Shown: piece by piece, positions 1 through 8,503 of the stretch
How the letters are laid out: each line of letters opens with the position of its first letter
Numbering within the stretch: the stretch's first letter is position 1
Notes under the pieces: model-generated
What the model was told of the DNA's origin: nothing
What the model saw: the letters and a program-made list of their open reading frames with translations, nothing else
Database searches by the model: none
Assembly: GCF_001898805.1 (NCBI RefSeq)
Contig: NZ_MKVJ01000016.1
Location: 1 to 41,540, forward strand
From: Leifsonia sp. 71-9
GTDB taxonomy: Bacteria; Actinomycetota; Actinomycetes; Actinomycetales; Microbacteriaceae
Direction of reading: 5' to 3'
DNA length: 41,540 bases
Translations under genes and position numbers: made by a program

Positions 1-677
1 TCGTCGGTGCCGGGCTCGACGAAGAACTCGATCTCCATCTGCTCGAACTCGCGGGTGCGGAAGATGAAGTTGCCCGGCGTGATCTCGTTGCGGAACGCCT
101 TGCCGATCTGGCCGATGCCGAACGGCGGCTTCTTGCGCGAGGTCTGCAGCACCGACGCGAAGTCGGTGAAGATGCCCTGCGCCGTCTCCGGGCGCATGTA
201 GTGGAGGCCGGACTCGTCGTCCACGACGCCGAGGTAGGTCTTCATCAGGCCCGAGAACTGGCGGATCGGCGTCCACTGGCCCACCTTGTCCGGGTGGTCG
301 GGGTCGGCGATGTCGTCCAGGCCGTTCACCGGCGGGTGGCCGTGCTGGGCCTCGTACGCCTCGAAGAGGTGGTCGGCGCGGTAGCGCTTGTGGGTGATGA
401 GCGACTCGGTGAGGGGGTCGCTGAAGACCTTGACGTGGCCGGAGGCCTCCCACACCGGCGTCGGCAGGATGATCGCCGAGTCGAGGCCGACCATGTCGCC
501 GCGGCCGCGCACGAAACGGTTCCACCACTCGCGCTTGATGTTCTCCTTCAGCTCCACGCCGAGGGGGCCGTAGTCCCACGCCGAGCGGGTGCCGCCGTAG
601 ATCTCACCGGACGGGAAGACGAATCCGCGGTGCTGTGCCAGCGTGATGACGGAATCCAGCTTCGACGTGGCGGCCAT
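1..677 (-). CDS. glyS: Glycyl-tRNA synthetase, N-terminal part, cut by the window edge
   Basis: Class II glycyl-tRNA synthetase of the alpha2 (single-chain) type, which charges tRNA-Gly in the cytoplasm. The 225 visible residues begin [19 protein letters not shown] and include the family hallmarks [18 protein letters not shown] near residue 23, the catalytic-core stretch [13 protein letters not shown], and [14 protein letters not shown] of motif 2. The gene runs off the left end, so the rest of the catalytic core and the anticodon-binding domain are not seen. The ATG at 677-675 follows a GGGAG ribosome site (682-686) at short spacing. A TAGGAT -10 candidate lies at 729-734, giving a leader of about 45 nt, unlike the leaderless genes elsewhere in the window. 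The family assignment is certain. Confidence 0.96.
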   Translation of the reverse strand, partial: MAATSKLDSVITLAQHRGFVFPSGEIYGGTRSAWDYGPLGVELKENIKREWWNRFVRGRGDMVGLDSAIILPTPVWEASGHVKVFSDPLTESLITHKRYRADHLFEAYEAQHGHPPVNGLDDIADPDHPDKVGQWTPIRQFSGLMKTYLGVVDDESGLHYMRPETAQGIFTDFASVLQTSRKKPPFGIGQIGKAFRNEITPGNFIFRTREFEQMEIEFFVEPGTD

Positions 678-727
678 GGTGCTCCCTGCTCGTGGGGTCG
701 GTGCGGGTGGGTGGAGAAGTCCGCAAC

Positions 728-743
728 CATCCTAACGAGGATG
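728..743. terminator. Small hairpin between the GNAT gene and glyS
   Basis: CATCCT (728-733) and AGGATG (738-743) form a perfect 6-bp inverted repeat with a 4-nt loop, 29 nt past the GNAT stop. There is no T-run. The same bases overlap the glyS -10 candidate (TAGGAT, complement of 729-734), so the site may be promoter rather than terminator. Confidence 0.3.
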
Positions 744-771
744 CGCCGGTGCCCGCGCCGGGCGGTCCGGC

Positions 772-1398
772 TCAGCGCGAGCGCCACTCCTCTTCGAGCA
801 GGGCGTAGACCGCTGTGTCGGACCATTCGCCCTTGAAGATCTCGGTCTCGCGCAGGAGCGCCTCCTGCTTCATCCCGATGCGCTCGCACAGCCGGGCCGA
901 GGCCTCGTTGCGGGCGTCGAGCTGGGCGAAGACCCGGTGCGCGCCGAGGGTGTCGAAGCAGAGGCCGAGGATGGCGTCGGCCGCCTCGCTGGCGAAGCCG
1001 TTGCCGTGGAAGGCGGGGTGGAACACCCAGCCGATCTCGAACTTGCCCCACGCCGCCGACTTGAGGAACACGCTCATGTCGCCGATGACGCGGCCGTGGC
1101 CGCCCTCGGCGTCGGGCAGCTCGACGGCGTAGACGATGCCCTCGCCGTCCTTCTCGAGGCGGTTCATCGCGATGCGCTTGCGCAGGTGCTTGGCCGACTC
1201 CTCGTGGTCGTGCACCTCCCAGTAGAGGTAGCGCACCACGTCCTTGAGCTTCTGGTACGCGTGGACGTCGTCCAGGTCCCCGGTGTTCAGCGGGCGCAGC
1301 ACGAGGCGCTCGGTGCGCAGCTCCTGCGCGGCGTAGGGGAGGCCGGTCGCGCCGTGCGGCTCGACGGTCTCGGTGGGGGCTGCGGCGTCGTTGCTCAC
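772..1398 (-). CDS. GNAT-family N-acetyltransferase (RimJ/RimL type)
   Basis: A 208-residue acetyl-CoA-dependent N-acetyltransferase. The N-terminal strand LRTERLVLRPLNTGD and the acetyl-CoA-binding stretch EIGWVFHPAFHGNGFASEAA (residues 125-145), followed by GAHRVFAQLDARNEASARLCERIGM, are the standard RimJ/RimL signature. Its substrate cannot be read from the sequence; relatives act on ribosomal protein N-termini, small metabolites or toxins. The GTG start at 1398 is preceded by GGAGG with a 4-nt gap. It starts only 22 nt after the hemA stop on the same strand, so it is probably co-transcribed with hemA. A link with tetrapyrrole synthesis is not implied by its family. Confidence 0.9.
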   Translation of the reverse strand: MSNDAAAPTETVEPHGATGLPYAAQELRTERLVLRPLNTGDLDDVHAYQKLKDVVRYLYWEVHDHEESAKHLRKRIAMNRLEKDGEGIVYAVELPDAEGGHGRVIGDMSVFLKSAAWGKFEIGWVFHPAFHGNGFASEAADAILGLCFDTLGAHRVFAQLDARNEASARLCERIGMKQEALLRETEIFKGEWSDTAVYALLEEEWRSR

Positions 1399-1420
1399 GT
1401 GTCCTCCGGTCGGGGATGGG

Positions 1421-2716
1421 TCAGGCGGTCTGGTCGTCGATCGCGCTGAGGCGCGGCCGGACGGATTCGGGTTCGAGCTCGAGGCCGAAGAGGGCGGCGG
1501 CGCCGGCGACGAACGCGTCGGCCTCGCCGTTCCTGGCGAGCTCGCGGGCGCGCACCGACGGCGTGTGCAGGAGCACGCCGGCGAGGTGGCGCAGCGCGAC
1601 CTCCGTCTGCTCGTCCGCTCCGCGGGAGCGGGCGCGTTCGATCTCCGCGTCGAGCACGTCGAACACGTGCTTGCGCAGGGCGACGAGGGCGGGGGTCACG
1701 GCCTGCTCGGCCTTCTGGGCCGCGAACTCGGCCGCGGCGGCGCCGACGATGCTGCGCGCGTCGTCCGCGGCGGTGAGCTCCTCCAGCGGCGCGTGGATGC
1801 TGATGGTCTCGAGGTCGAGCAGCTCGGCGCCCTCCAGCTCGGCGACGGCGGGGTCGACGTTGCGCGGCAGGCCGAGGTCGACGATCAGGCGGCGCTCCGC
1901 GGCACCCGGCTGCTCCATCGCCTCCGCGAGCAGGTCGCGGGTGAGCACGTAGTCGGTGACCGTGGTGCAGGTGACGACGAGGTCGGCGCGGGCGAGGGCC
2001 TCGAGCAGCCCGCCCTCCACGACCGGGCGCACGTCGTGCGAGAGGGCGAACTTCGCGGCGCGACCCGAAGCGGAGTAGACGCGCACGTCCTCCGCTCCCT
2101 TGTCGCGCAGGGCGGCGAGGCTGGCGCCGGCGTACTTGCCGGTGCCGACGAGCAGCACCCGGGTCTGCGCCCAGTCGCTGATGCGGCTCTCGGCCAGGTC
2201 GAGCGCGAGGCGGACCATCGAGCGGCCGGCGGTCATGATGCCCGTGCGGTTCTTCACGCCGCGGGAGGTGCGGGAGGCGACCTGGAACAGGCGCTCCAGG
2301 TCGCTGGTGACGGTGCCGGCGGCGCGGGCCGACTCGAGCGAGCGGCGCACCTGGCCGGCGATCTCGCCCTCGCCGACGACCACGGACTCGAGCCCGCTGG
2401 AGACGGCGAAGAGGTGCTCGGCGACCGAGTGGTCGCAGTAGACGGCGCTGGCCTCGCGCAGCTCCTCGGCGGGGATGCCGCTTGCCGCGCTGACCGCGTC
2501 GATCACGGTCTCGGACGACACCGCGCGGGCGGAGGGCAGCGGGTCGTCGATGTCGAGGTAGGCCTCGAAGCGGTTGCAGGTGGCGACGACCACCGATCCG
2601 GCGACGAGCTCACTGTGCTCCGCGAGCGCCGCGGTGACGGCCGGAGCGGATCGCTCGAGCCGTTCGAGGAGGTCGAAATCCGCCGTCCGGTGGCTCGACG
2701 AGAAGCAGAGAAGCAC
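1421..2716 (-). CDS. hemA: Glutamyl-tRNA reductase
   Basis: First committed enzyme of C5 tetrapyrrole synthesis: NADPH-dependent reduction of glutamyl-tRNA to glutamate-1-semialdehyde. The 431-residue product has the N-terminal [17 protein letters not shown], the catalytic-cysteine region [15 protein letters not shown], the substrate-domain motif [16 protein letters not shown] and the nucleotide-binding stretch [17 protein letters not shown]. Length is normal for the family. I chose the GTG at 2716 because the protein similarity begins there and a TAGGCT -10 hexamer (complement of 2724-2729) ends 7 nt upstream, as for a leaderless transcript; a longer reading to 2839 would run into the divergent hemE start. 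Its product goes to HemL at the far end of the divergent operon. Confidence 0.95.
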   Translation of the reverse strand: MLLCFSSSHRTADFDLLERLERSAPAVTAALAEHSELVAGSVVVATCNRFEAYLDIDDPLPSARAVSSETVIDAVSAASGIPAEELREASAVYCDHSVAEHLFAVSSGLESVVVGEGEIAGQVRRSLESARAAGTVTSDLERLFQVASRTSRGVKNRTGIMTAGRSMVRLALDLAESRISDWAQTRVLLVGTGKYAGASLAALRDKGAEDVRVYSASGRAAKFALSHDVRPVVEGGLLEALARADLVVTCTTVTDYVLTRDLLAEAMEQPGAAERRLIVDLGLPRNVDPAVAELEGAELLDLETISIHAPLEELTAADDARSIVGAAAAEFAAQKAEQAVTPALVALRKHVFDVLDAEIERARSRGADEQTEVALRHLAGVLLHTPSVRARELARNGEADAFVAGAAALFGLELEPESVRPRLSAIDDQTA

Positions 2717-2829
2717 GAGCGGAAGCCTACGCTCGCATCGCGCGAACCTCGAATCCGCCGGGGCCCGGATGAGGGCCGCCGCACGGATTCCCTGGGGATT
2801 GGCAGATTCCGCCCTGGCAGAATCAGGGG
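2717..2829. promoter_or_regulatory. Divergent hemA/hemE promoter region
   Basis: The 113 bp between the hemA and hemE start codons must hold both promoters. The hemA side has TAGGCT (complement of 2724-2729) 7 nt before GTG. The hemE side has CAGAAT (2818-2823) 6 nt before GTG, although the intervening CAGGGGG could also act as a ribosome site. I see no convincing -35 hexamers and no clear operator. This is the natural place for coordinated heme-pathway control. Confidence 0.5.
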
Positions 2830-3966
2830 GTGACCGCACTCGCCCCCGCCCACCCCCTCGCCTCCGGCCTCACCGCCGCCAGCCCGCTCGTCCGCGCCTA
2901 CCGGGCCGATCGCCCCGAGACCACACCCGTCTGGTTCATGCGCCAGGCAGGCCGCTCGCTGCCGGAGTACCGCGAGCTGCGGGTCGGCACGCGCATGCTC
3001 GACGCGTGCCTCGACCCCGCGATGGCGAGCGAGATCACGCTGCAGCCGGTGCGCCGCCACGGCGTCGACGCGGGCATCTTCTTCAGCGATATCGTCGTCC
3101 CGCTCAAGCTCGCCGGCGTGGAGGTCGAGATCCAGCCCGGCAAGGGCCCGGTCTTCGCGCAGGCGGTGCGTACCGCGGACGACGTCGACCGGCTGACCGC
3201 GGTCGACCCCGTCTCCCTCGGCATCGACGCGTTCGCCCCGATCGCGGAGGCCGTGCGCCTCACGATCGCCGAGCTCGGCGAAACCCCCTTGATCGGTTTC
3301 GCTGGAGCGCCGTTCACCCTCGCCGCCTACCTGGTGGAGGGCGGCCCCTCCAAGGACCACATCCGCGCCCGCACCCTGATGCACGCGGACCCCGACGCCT
3401 GGGCCCGGCTCATGGCGTGGACGGCCGACATCACCGGCATGTTCCTGCGCGCGCAGGTGCTAGCGGGCACCAGCGCCGCCCAGCTCTTCGACTCCTGGGC
3501 CGGCTCGCTCTCGCTCCACGACTACGTGCAGCACGTCGCCCCCGCATCCGCGCGGGCGCTGTCGCACGTGCGCGACCTGACCTACGAGGTCCCGGCCGCC
3601 GAGGGCAGCACGACCGGCGAGGCCGAGGCGCGCAACGTGCCGATCGTTCACTTCGGCGTCGGCACCGGCGAGCTGCTCAAGGCGATGCACGACGTCGGGG
3701 CCGACACGGTCGGCGTCGACTACCGCATCCCGCTCGACGAGGCCAGCCGCCGCCTCGGCCACGTGGTGCCGCTGCAGGGCAACGTCGACCCGGCGATGCT
3801 GGACGCGCCGTGGGAGGTGCTGCAGGCCCATGTCGCCGACGTGCTCGAGCGCGGCCGCGACGCCCCGGCGCACATCCTGAACCTCGGCCACGGCGTCCCG
3901 CCCGAGACCGATCCGACCGTGCTGACCCGCCTGGTGGAGTTCGTGCACAGCTGGCGGCCAGAATGA
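2830..3966 (+). CDS. hemE: Uroporphyrinogen III decarboxylase
   Basis: Cytoplasmic, cofactor-free enzyme that removes four carboxyl groups from uroporphyrinogen III to give coproporphyrinogen III. The 378-residue product carries both family signatures: [16 protein letters not shown] near residue 35, with the substrate-binding Arg residues, and [20 protein letters not shown] near residue 157, plus the catalytic-Asp region [14 protein letters not shown]. The GTG at 2830 fits family length; the nearest start alternatives would cut conserved sequence. It opens the plus-strand heme operon and its stop overlaps the cgoX start by 4 nt (ATGA). Confidence 0.97.
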   Translation: MTALAPAHPLASGLTAASPLVRAYRADRPETTPVWFMRQAGRSLPEYRELRVGTRMLDACLDPAMASEITLQPVRRHGVDAGIFFSDIVVPLKLAGVEVEIQPGKGPVFAQAVRTADDVDRLTAVDPVSLGIDAFAPIAEAVRLTIAELGETPLIGFAGAPFTLAAYLVEGGPSKDHIRARTLMHADPDAWARLMAWTADITGMFLRAQVLAGTSAAQLFDSWAGSLSLHDYVQHVAPASARALSHVRDLTYEVPAAEGSTTGEAEARNVPIVHFGVGTGELLKAMHDVGADTVGVDYRIPLDEASRRLGHVVPLQGNVDPAMLDAPWEVLQAHVADVLERGRDAPAHILNLGHGVPPETDPTVLTRLVEFVHSWRPE

Positions 3967-5543
3967 GCGAGGACGCGCTCGCCGACGAGATCCGGCACGC
4001 CGTCGAGGCGCCGCCCACCCGCATCGTCGTCGTCGGCGGCGGAGTCGCCGGCCTGGTCGTCGCCCGCGAGTGCGCGCGCCCCGGTTTCGCGGTGACGCTG
4101 CTTGAGGCCTCCGGTCGCGTGGGCGGATCGGTCGCCCCGCTGGAGCTCGACGGCCTCACGCTCGACGCCGGCGCGGAGAGCTTCGCCACCCGCGGCGGCC
4201 ACGTCGCCGCGCTGCTGGAGTCGCTCGGCCTCGCGGACGACGTGGTGCAGCCGAACGCGGCCGGCGCTTGGGTGCGCCATGGCAGCCGCTCCGTCCCGCT
4301 GCCCAAGGCCGGCCTGCTCGGCATCCCGAGCTCGCCGCTGGCGCGCGACGTGGTGGCGGCGATCGGCCGCCGCGGCGCCTTCCGCGCCTATCTCGACCGC
4401 CTGAAGCCCGTGCTCAAGATCGGCCAGGAGAAGCGGCTGGGCGCGCTCGTGCGCCAGCGGATGGGCGACAAGGTGCTCGACCTCCTGGTCGCCCCCGTCG
4501 TCACCGGCGTCTACTCCGCCAGCCCCGACGACCTCGACGTGGACGTGGTGGCGCCCGGGCTCAACGCCGCCCTGACCCGGCTCGGCTCCCTGTCGGGCGC
4601 GGTCGGCGAGCTGCGCGCGACGGCGAAGGCCGGCAGCGCGGTCGGCGGCATCCGCGGCGGGATGTGGCGGCTTCCTGCGGCGCTCGCCGACGACATCCGG
4701 GAGCGCGGCGGGACCATCCGGGTGGATGCGCCGGTCGCCGCGATCGACCCCGTGGCCGCGCCGACCGAGGAGGAGCTCGCCGCCGAGACGGTCGAGGCCG
4801 TGCTCGAGACGATCGTCGCCGGAGAGCTCGACGCCATCCCCTCGCTGGATGAGCCGGAGCGCCCGGCGCGCTGGACCGTGCGCCTCGCAGACGGCGAGGA
4901 GATCCCCGCCGACGTCGTCGTGGTCGCCGCGCCCGCCGACCCGGCTCTCGACCTGCTGGCGACCGCCGATCCTGCGCTCGCCGAGCTGGCGGAGCTGGAG
5001 TGGCCCGCCGCGTCCAGCGTCGAGCTCGTCACGCTCGTCCTCGCCGACGACCGCCTGGCGGCGGCACCGCAGGGCACGGGCGTGCTCGTCGCCGACACCG
5101 ACGACGCCGACGTGACCGCGAAGGCCATGACGCACTCGAGCGCCAAGTGGGCGTGGGTGGCGGAGGCCGCCGGGCCCGGCCACCACGTGGTCCGGCTCTC
5201 GTACGGGCGCGCCGGCCGGCCGGCCGAATCGCGCGATCTGGACGACGCACGGCTGCGCGAACTGGCCATCGCCGACGCGAGCCGCCTGCTCAATATTCCG
5301 CTGCGGGCATCCGATCTCGTCGCATTCGCCCGCACCCCCTGGACGAACGCCCTGCCCTATGCAACAGTGGGGCAGCGGGACCGCATCCAGCGGGTCCGCG
5401 AGGGAGCCGACGCCATCGAAGGCCTCGAGGTGACCGGCTCCTGGTTGACCGGCACGGGCCTCGCCTCGGTCGTCCCGGATGCACGCCGGGTCGCCGAGAA
5501 TGCACGGGGTCTACGCTGGAAGGCACTGACCGACAACCTGTAG
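3963..5543 (+). CDS. cgoX: Coproporphyrinogen III oxidase (HemY/CgoX family)
   Basis: FAD-dependent oxidase of the HemG/HemY fold. In Gram-positive bacteria this enzyme converts coproporphyrinogen III to coproporphyrin III rather than acting on protoporphyrinogen; the downstream chdC and cpfC support that reading. The 526-residue product has the FAD dinucleotide motif VVVGGGVAGLVVARE (GGGVAG at 25-30), the EASGRVGG strand that follows it, and the C-terminal stretch ending in WLTGTGLASVVPDA. It is longer than the usual 450-480 residues because of an N-terminal tail of about 18 residues and an acidic insertion at roughly 266-296 (PTEEELAAETVEAVLE onward). The start overlaps the hemE stop. Older annotations call this hemG or hemY. 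Confidence 0.93.
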   Translation: MSEDALADEIRHAVEAPPTRIVVVGGGVAGLVVARECARPGFAVTLLEASGRVGGSVAPLELDGLTLDAGAESFATRGGHVAALLESLGLADDVVQPNAAGAWVRHGSRSVPLPKAGLLGIPSSPLARDVVAAIGRRGAFRAYLDRLKPVLKIGQEKRLGALVRQRMGDKVLDLLVAPVVTGVYSASPDDLDVDVVAPGLNAALTRLGSLSGAVGELRATAKAGSAVGGIRGGMWRLPAALADDIRERGGTIRVDAPVAAIDPVAAPTEEELAAETVEAVLETIVAGELDAIPSLDEPERPARWTVRLADGEEIPADVVVVAAPADPALDLLATADPALAELAELEWPAASSVELVTLVLADDRLAAAPQGTGVLVADTDDADVTAKAMTHSSAKWAWVAEAAGPGHHVVRLSYGRAGRPAESRDLDDARLRELAIADASRLLNIPLRASDLVAFARTPWTNALPYATVGQRDRIQRVREGADAIEGLEVTGSWLTGTGLASVVPDARRVAENARGLRWKALTDNL

Positions 5544-5562
5544 GCCGAGCAAAGGGGACCAC

Positions 5563-5868
5563 ATGCGCGGAAAGCTTCTCTTCGTCACGGGCGCGGCGGT
5601 GGGCTACGTGCTCGGCACGCGTGCCGGGCGCAAGCGTTACGACCAGATGAAGGCGGCCGCGACCAAGGTCTGGGAGTCGCAGGGCGTGCAGAAGCAGGTC
5701 CACGCGGTCGAGGACTTCGTGGCCGAGAAGGTCGGCGAGCTGCCGGAGACGGTGTTCGTGACCGTCAAGAAGTTCGTCGTCCGGGCCAACGAGCGCCGTC
5801 GCGAATCGCGCCAGACGTATCCGTCGCCGGCCGCCGAGGCCGCACTGCGAGCCGAACGGGACGCCTGA
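5563..5868 (+). CDS. Small YtxH-like membrane-associated protein
   Basis: A 101-residue protein with an N-terminal hydrophobic, glycine-rich segment (LLFVTGAAVGYVLGTRAGRKRYDQM), then an amphipathic charged region and a basic tail. This is the layout of actinobacterial YtxH-like proteins, some of which are stress-linked; no biochemical activity is known to me. The ATG at 5563 follows AAAGGGG (5551-5557) at 5 nt. It lies 19 nt after cgoX and starts a run of three small membrane-protein genes inserted between cgoX and chdC. Whether it serves heme synthesis or only shares the transcript is not shown by the sequence. Confidence 0.8.
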   Translation: MRGKLLFVTGAAVGYVLGTRAGRKRYDQMKAAATKVWESQGVQKQVHAVEDFVAEKVGELPETVFVTVKKFVVRANERRRESRQTYPSPAAEAALRAERDA

Positions 5869-5896
5869 GCGCGTCCGCCCGAAGGGAGTGAGCGGA

Positions 5897-6307
5897 ATGA
5901 CAGATCGTGAACGTGCGGGGGCGAAGTCCCTCGTCGAACTGATCTCCGACCTGCCGCGCCTGCTGATCGAGCTGGTGAAGGCCGAGTTCGCCCACCTCAA
6001 GGCCGAGTTCGCCGCGAAGGCGAAGTATGCCGGCGTGGGCATAGGCCTGTTCGTGGTGGCCGCCGTCTTCGGCTTCTTCGCCCTGGGCGTGCTCGTCGCC
6101 GCAGCCGTCCTGGGGCTGGCCGTCGTGCTGCCGGGCTGGGCCGCCGCGCTCATCGTGTTCGGCGCCCTCCTGGTCCTGGCCGCGGTGCTGGTGCTGATCG
6201 GGGTGTCGTCCCTGAAGAAGATCCAGGGCGTCGCACCGCAGAAGACCATCGACAGCATCAAGGAAGACGCCGACGCTCTGAAGGGACTGGGCAAGTATGA
6301 CCACTGA
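5897..6307 (+). CDS. Holin-X-like (phage-holin-family) membrane protein
   Basis: A 136-residue protein with a charged N-terminal helix (LVELISDLPRLLIELVKAE) and two adjacent hydrophobic segments at about residues 47-75 and 80-105, followed by a polar tail. This is the pattern of the actinobacterial Holin-X/Phage_holin_3_6 group; despite the name these are widespread chromosomal proteins and nothing here suggests a phage. The ATG at 5897 is preferred over the GTG at 5888 because AGGGAG (5883-5888) lies 8 nt before the ATG and would overlap the GTG. Its end overlaps the DUF3618 gene by 11 nt. Confidence 0.8.
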   Translation: MTDRERAGAKSLVELISDLPRLLIELVKAEFAHLKAEFAAKAKYAGVGIGLFVVAAVFGFFALGVLVAAAVLGLAVVLPGWAAALIVFGALLVLAAVLVLIGVSSLKKIQGVAPQKTIDSIKEDADALKGLGKYDH

Positions 6308-6512
6308 CCGCAGCGACGTCGACCGCGCCCGCGCCGAGCTGGCCGCGACCCTCGACGCCATCGAGTACAAGCTGAACGCCCCGAAGCGCGCCACCCAGCG
6401 CGTGAAGACGCTCGCGACCCGGAACCCCCTCGCCTTCACGGGCGTCGTGGTGGGTGTCGCGGCCGCCGTCGGCGGGGTCGTCTGGGGCGTCGTCCGCCTC
6501 ACCCGGCGCTGA
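6297..6512 (+). CDS. DUF3618-type small membrane protein
   Basis: A 71-residue protein: N-terminal SDVDRARAELAATLDAIEYKLN, then a linker and one transmembrane segment (LAFTGVVVGVAAAVGGVVWG, about residues 44-63), ending in basic residues. The RAELAATLDAIE opening matches the DUF3618 family, which commonly follows a YtxH-like and a Holin-X-like gene in actinobacteria. Function is unknown. It overlaps the preceding gene by 11 nt, so the two are translationally linked. An 84-nt gap follows before chdC, the widest in the operon apart from that before hemB. Confidence 0.8.
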   Translation: MTTDRSDVDRARAELAATLDAIEYKLNAPKRATQRVKTLATRNPLAFTGVVVGVAAAVGGVVWGVVRLTRR

Positions 6513-6596
6513 CGCGCCTCCTGCTCCGCCGGTGTCGGGCCGGCTGTTCCGTCGCGTGGTTTTGGCCTTCACAGGATTGAGAGGGAGACTGTGGGT

Positions 6597-7328
6597 ATGA
6601 GTACCCCGGCTGCCGCACCGGCAGAGTCGACCGCCCCCGAAGAAACCAGCGACACTCCGACCGGCTTCGCCCTCTGGGCGGTGCTCCGGCGAGACCCCGC
6701 CCGTCCCGACGACCTCGACGGGACCGACGTGCCCCAGGCCGTCGCCGAGCTCGAGGGCGTCATCGCCGACATCACGCTGCAGGGTGTCACCACCCGCGGC
6801 CTCTACGACGTCTCCGGCCTGCGCGCCGACGCCGACCTGATGGTCTGGCTGCACGGCCCGGACGCGGAGGGCCTGCAGTGGGCGCTCCGCCAGCTCCGCC
6901 GCACCCAGCTGCTGAAGGCGCTGCTGCCGACCTGGAACGCGATGGGCGTGCACCGCGACGCCGAATTCAACAAGGCGCACGTGCCCGGCTTCCTCCGCGG
7001 CAAGGAGCCGAAGGCCTGGCTCTGCGTGTACCCGTTCGTGCGCAGCTACGAGTGGTACCTGCTCCCCGACGAGGAGCGCGGCCGGATGCTCGCCGAGCAC
7101 GGCCGCAAGGGCGCCGCGTTCCGCAGCGTCCTCGCCAACACCGTCGCCTCGTTCGCGCTCGGCGACTACGAGTGGATCCTCCCGCTGGAGTCGGACGAGC
7201 TCGTCGACCTGGTCGACCTGATGCGCGACCTGCGCCAGACCGACGCCCGCCTGCACGTGCGCGAAGAGGTCCCGTTCTTCACCGGCCGCCGCGTCGAGCC
7301 GGCCGAGGTCGTGGAGGTGCTCCAGTGA
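6597..7328 (+). CDS. chdC: Coproheme decarboxylase (HemQ/ChdC)
   Basis: Last enzyme of the coproporphyrin-dependent route: peroxide-driven oxidative decarboxylation of two propionates of coproheme III to give heme b. The 243-residue product has the chlorite-dismutase-family core, with the actinobacterial stretches [52 protein letters not shown] and [19 protein letters not shown]. The Tyr of the [11 protein letters not shown] segment is the likely catalytic Tyr and the His of EHGRKG the likely proximal heme ligand, by analogy with studied homologues. The ATG at 6597 is preferred over the GTG at 6591 because GAGGGAG (6581-6587) is then 9 nt upstream. The stop overlaps cpfC by 4 nt. Confidence 0.94.
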   Translation: MSTPAAAPAESTAPEETSDTPTGFALWAVLRRDPARPDDLDGTDVPQAVAELEGVIADITLQGVTTRGLYDVSGLRADADLMVWLHGPDAEGLQWALRQLRRTQLLKALLPTWNAMGVHRDAEFNKAHVPGFLRGKEPKAWLCVYPFVRSYEWYLLPDEERGRMLAEHGRKGAAFRSVLANTVASFALGDYEWILPLESDELVDLVDLMRDLRQTDARLHVREEVPFFTGRRVEPAEVVEVLQ

Positions 7329-8503
7329 GCGCCGAGACCACCGCGCGCGTCCTCGGCGCGACGCCCGCCGCCGCCGACGGCCCCGAGCACGTCACCGAGC
7401 CGGTCGCGTACGACGCGATCCTGCTCGCCGGCTTCGGCGGACCAGAGGGCCAGGACGACGTCATCCCGTTCCTCCGCAACGTCACCCGTGGCCGCGGCAT
7501 CCCCGAGGAGCGCCTGGAGGAGGTCGCGCACCACTACCGCCACTTCGGCGGCGTGAGCCCGATCAACGACCAGAACCGCGAGCTCAAGGCGGCGCTGGAG
7601 GCCGAGCTGGCCTCCCGCGGCATCGACCTGCCCGTGCTGTGGGGCAACCGCAACTGGGACCCGTACCTCGAGGACGCGCTGAAGGAGGCGCAGGAGCAGG
7701 GCTTCACGAAGCTCATCGCCATCGCGACGAGCGCGTACTCCTCGTACTCCAGCTGCCGGCAGTACCGCGAGGACTTCGCGCGCGTCCTGGAGGAGACGGG
7801 CCTCGAGGGCACCATCCAGATCGACAAGGTGCGCCAGTTCTTCGACCACCCCGGCTTCGTCGAGCCCTTCATCGAGGGCGTGAAGAACGCGGTGACCGAG
7901 CTGCAGGAGAAGATCCCCGGCATCGATCCGGCGACCGAGATCCGCATCCTCTACTCCACCCACTCCATCCCCTCGACCGACGCCGCGAAGTCCGGCCCGG
8001 CCGAGCGCGGCTTCGGCGAGGGCGGCGCCTACGCGGCCCAGCACCTCGCGGTCGCGGAGGTCGTGTCGCAGGCGGCGACCGGCGGCGTCATCGGCTGGGA
8101 TCTGGTCTACCAGTCCCGTTCCGGCCCGCCGTCGATGCCGTGGCTCGAGCCCGACATCAACGACCGGATCGCCGAGCTGCCCGCCACCGGCGTCAAGGCT
8201 GTGATCATCGTGCCGCTGGGCTTCGTGAGCGACCACATGGAGGTCCTCTGGGACCTCGACAACGAGGCGATGGAGAGCAGCGAGGAGAACGGCCTCGTCG
8301 CCGTCCGCGTCCCCACCCCCGGCACGCACGCGAAGTACGTGAAGGGCCTCGTCGACCTCGTGCTGGAGCGCCGCGACGGCGTCCCGGTCGACCAGCGCCC
8401 CGCGCTGACGACGCTCGGGCCCTGGTACGACGTCTGCCGCCCCGGCTGCTGCGAGAACGTCCGCCTCGGCTTCAAGCCCGCCGCGGCCGGGCTGGCGCCG
8501 TGA
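7325..8503 (+). CDS. cpfC: Coproporphyrin ferrochelatase (HemH/CpfC)
   Basis: Inserts Fe2+ into coproporphyrin III to give coproheme, the substrate of ChdC. The 392-residue product has [24 protein letters not shown] at the start of the domain, [18 protein letters not shown], the STHSIP stretch with the expected metal-site His, and [23 protein letters not shown]. Cys144 (in [13 protein letters not shown]) together with Cys371, Cys375 and Cys376 near the C terminus ([10 protein letters not shown]) match the cysteine layout of actinobacterial ferrochelatases that carry a [2Fe-2S] cluster. The GTG at 7325 overlaps the chdC stop (GTGA). An N-terminal extension of about 30 residues precedes the conserved domain. 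Confidence 0.95.
   Translation: MSAETTARVLGATPAAADGPEHVTEPVAYDAILLAGFGGPEGQDDVIPFLRNVTRGRGIPEERLEEVAHHYRHFGGVSPINDQNRELKAALEAELASRGIDLPVLWGNRNWDPYLEDALKEAQEQGFTKLIAIATSAYSSYSSCRQYREDFARVLEETGLEGTIQIDKVRQFFDHPGFVEPFIEGVKNAVTELQEKIPGIDPATEIRILYSTHSIPSTDAAKSGPAERGFGEGGAYAAQHLAVAEVVSQAATGGVIGWDLVYQSRSGPPSMPWLEPDINDRIAELPATGVKAVIIVPLGFVSDHMEVLWDLDNEAMESSEENGLVAVRVPTPGTHAKYVKGLVDLVLERRDGVPVDQRPALTTLGPWYDVCRPGCCENVRLGFKPAAAGLAP

Noticed and set aside
2717-2839. N-terminal extension of HemA to 2839
   Set aside because: The added residues are not conserved, would overlap the hemE start region, and a -10 box lies inside them.
5888-5896. GTG start for the Holin-X-like gene
   Set aside because: The ribosome site would overlap this codon; the ATG at 5897 has proper spacing.
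5897-6307. Prophage remnant suggested by the holin-like protein
   Set aside because: No other phage genes, no integrase or attachment site, and this family is chromosomal in actinobacteria.
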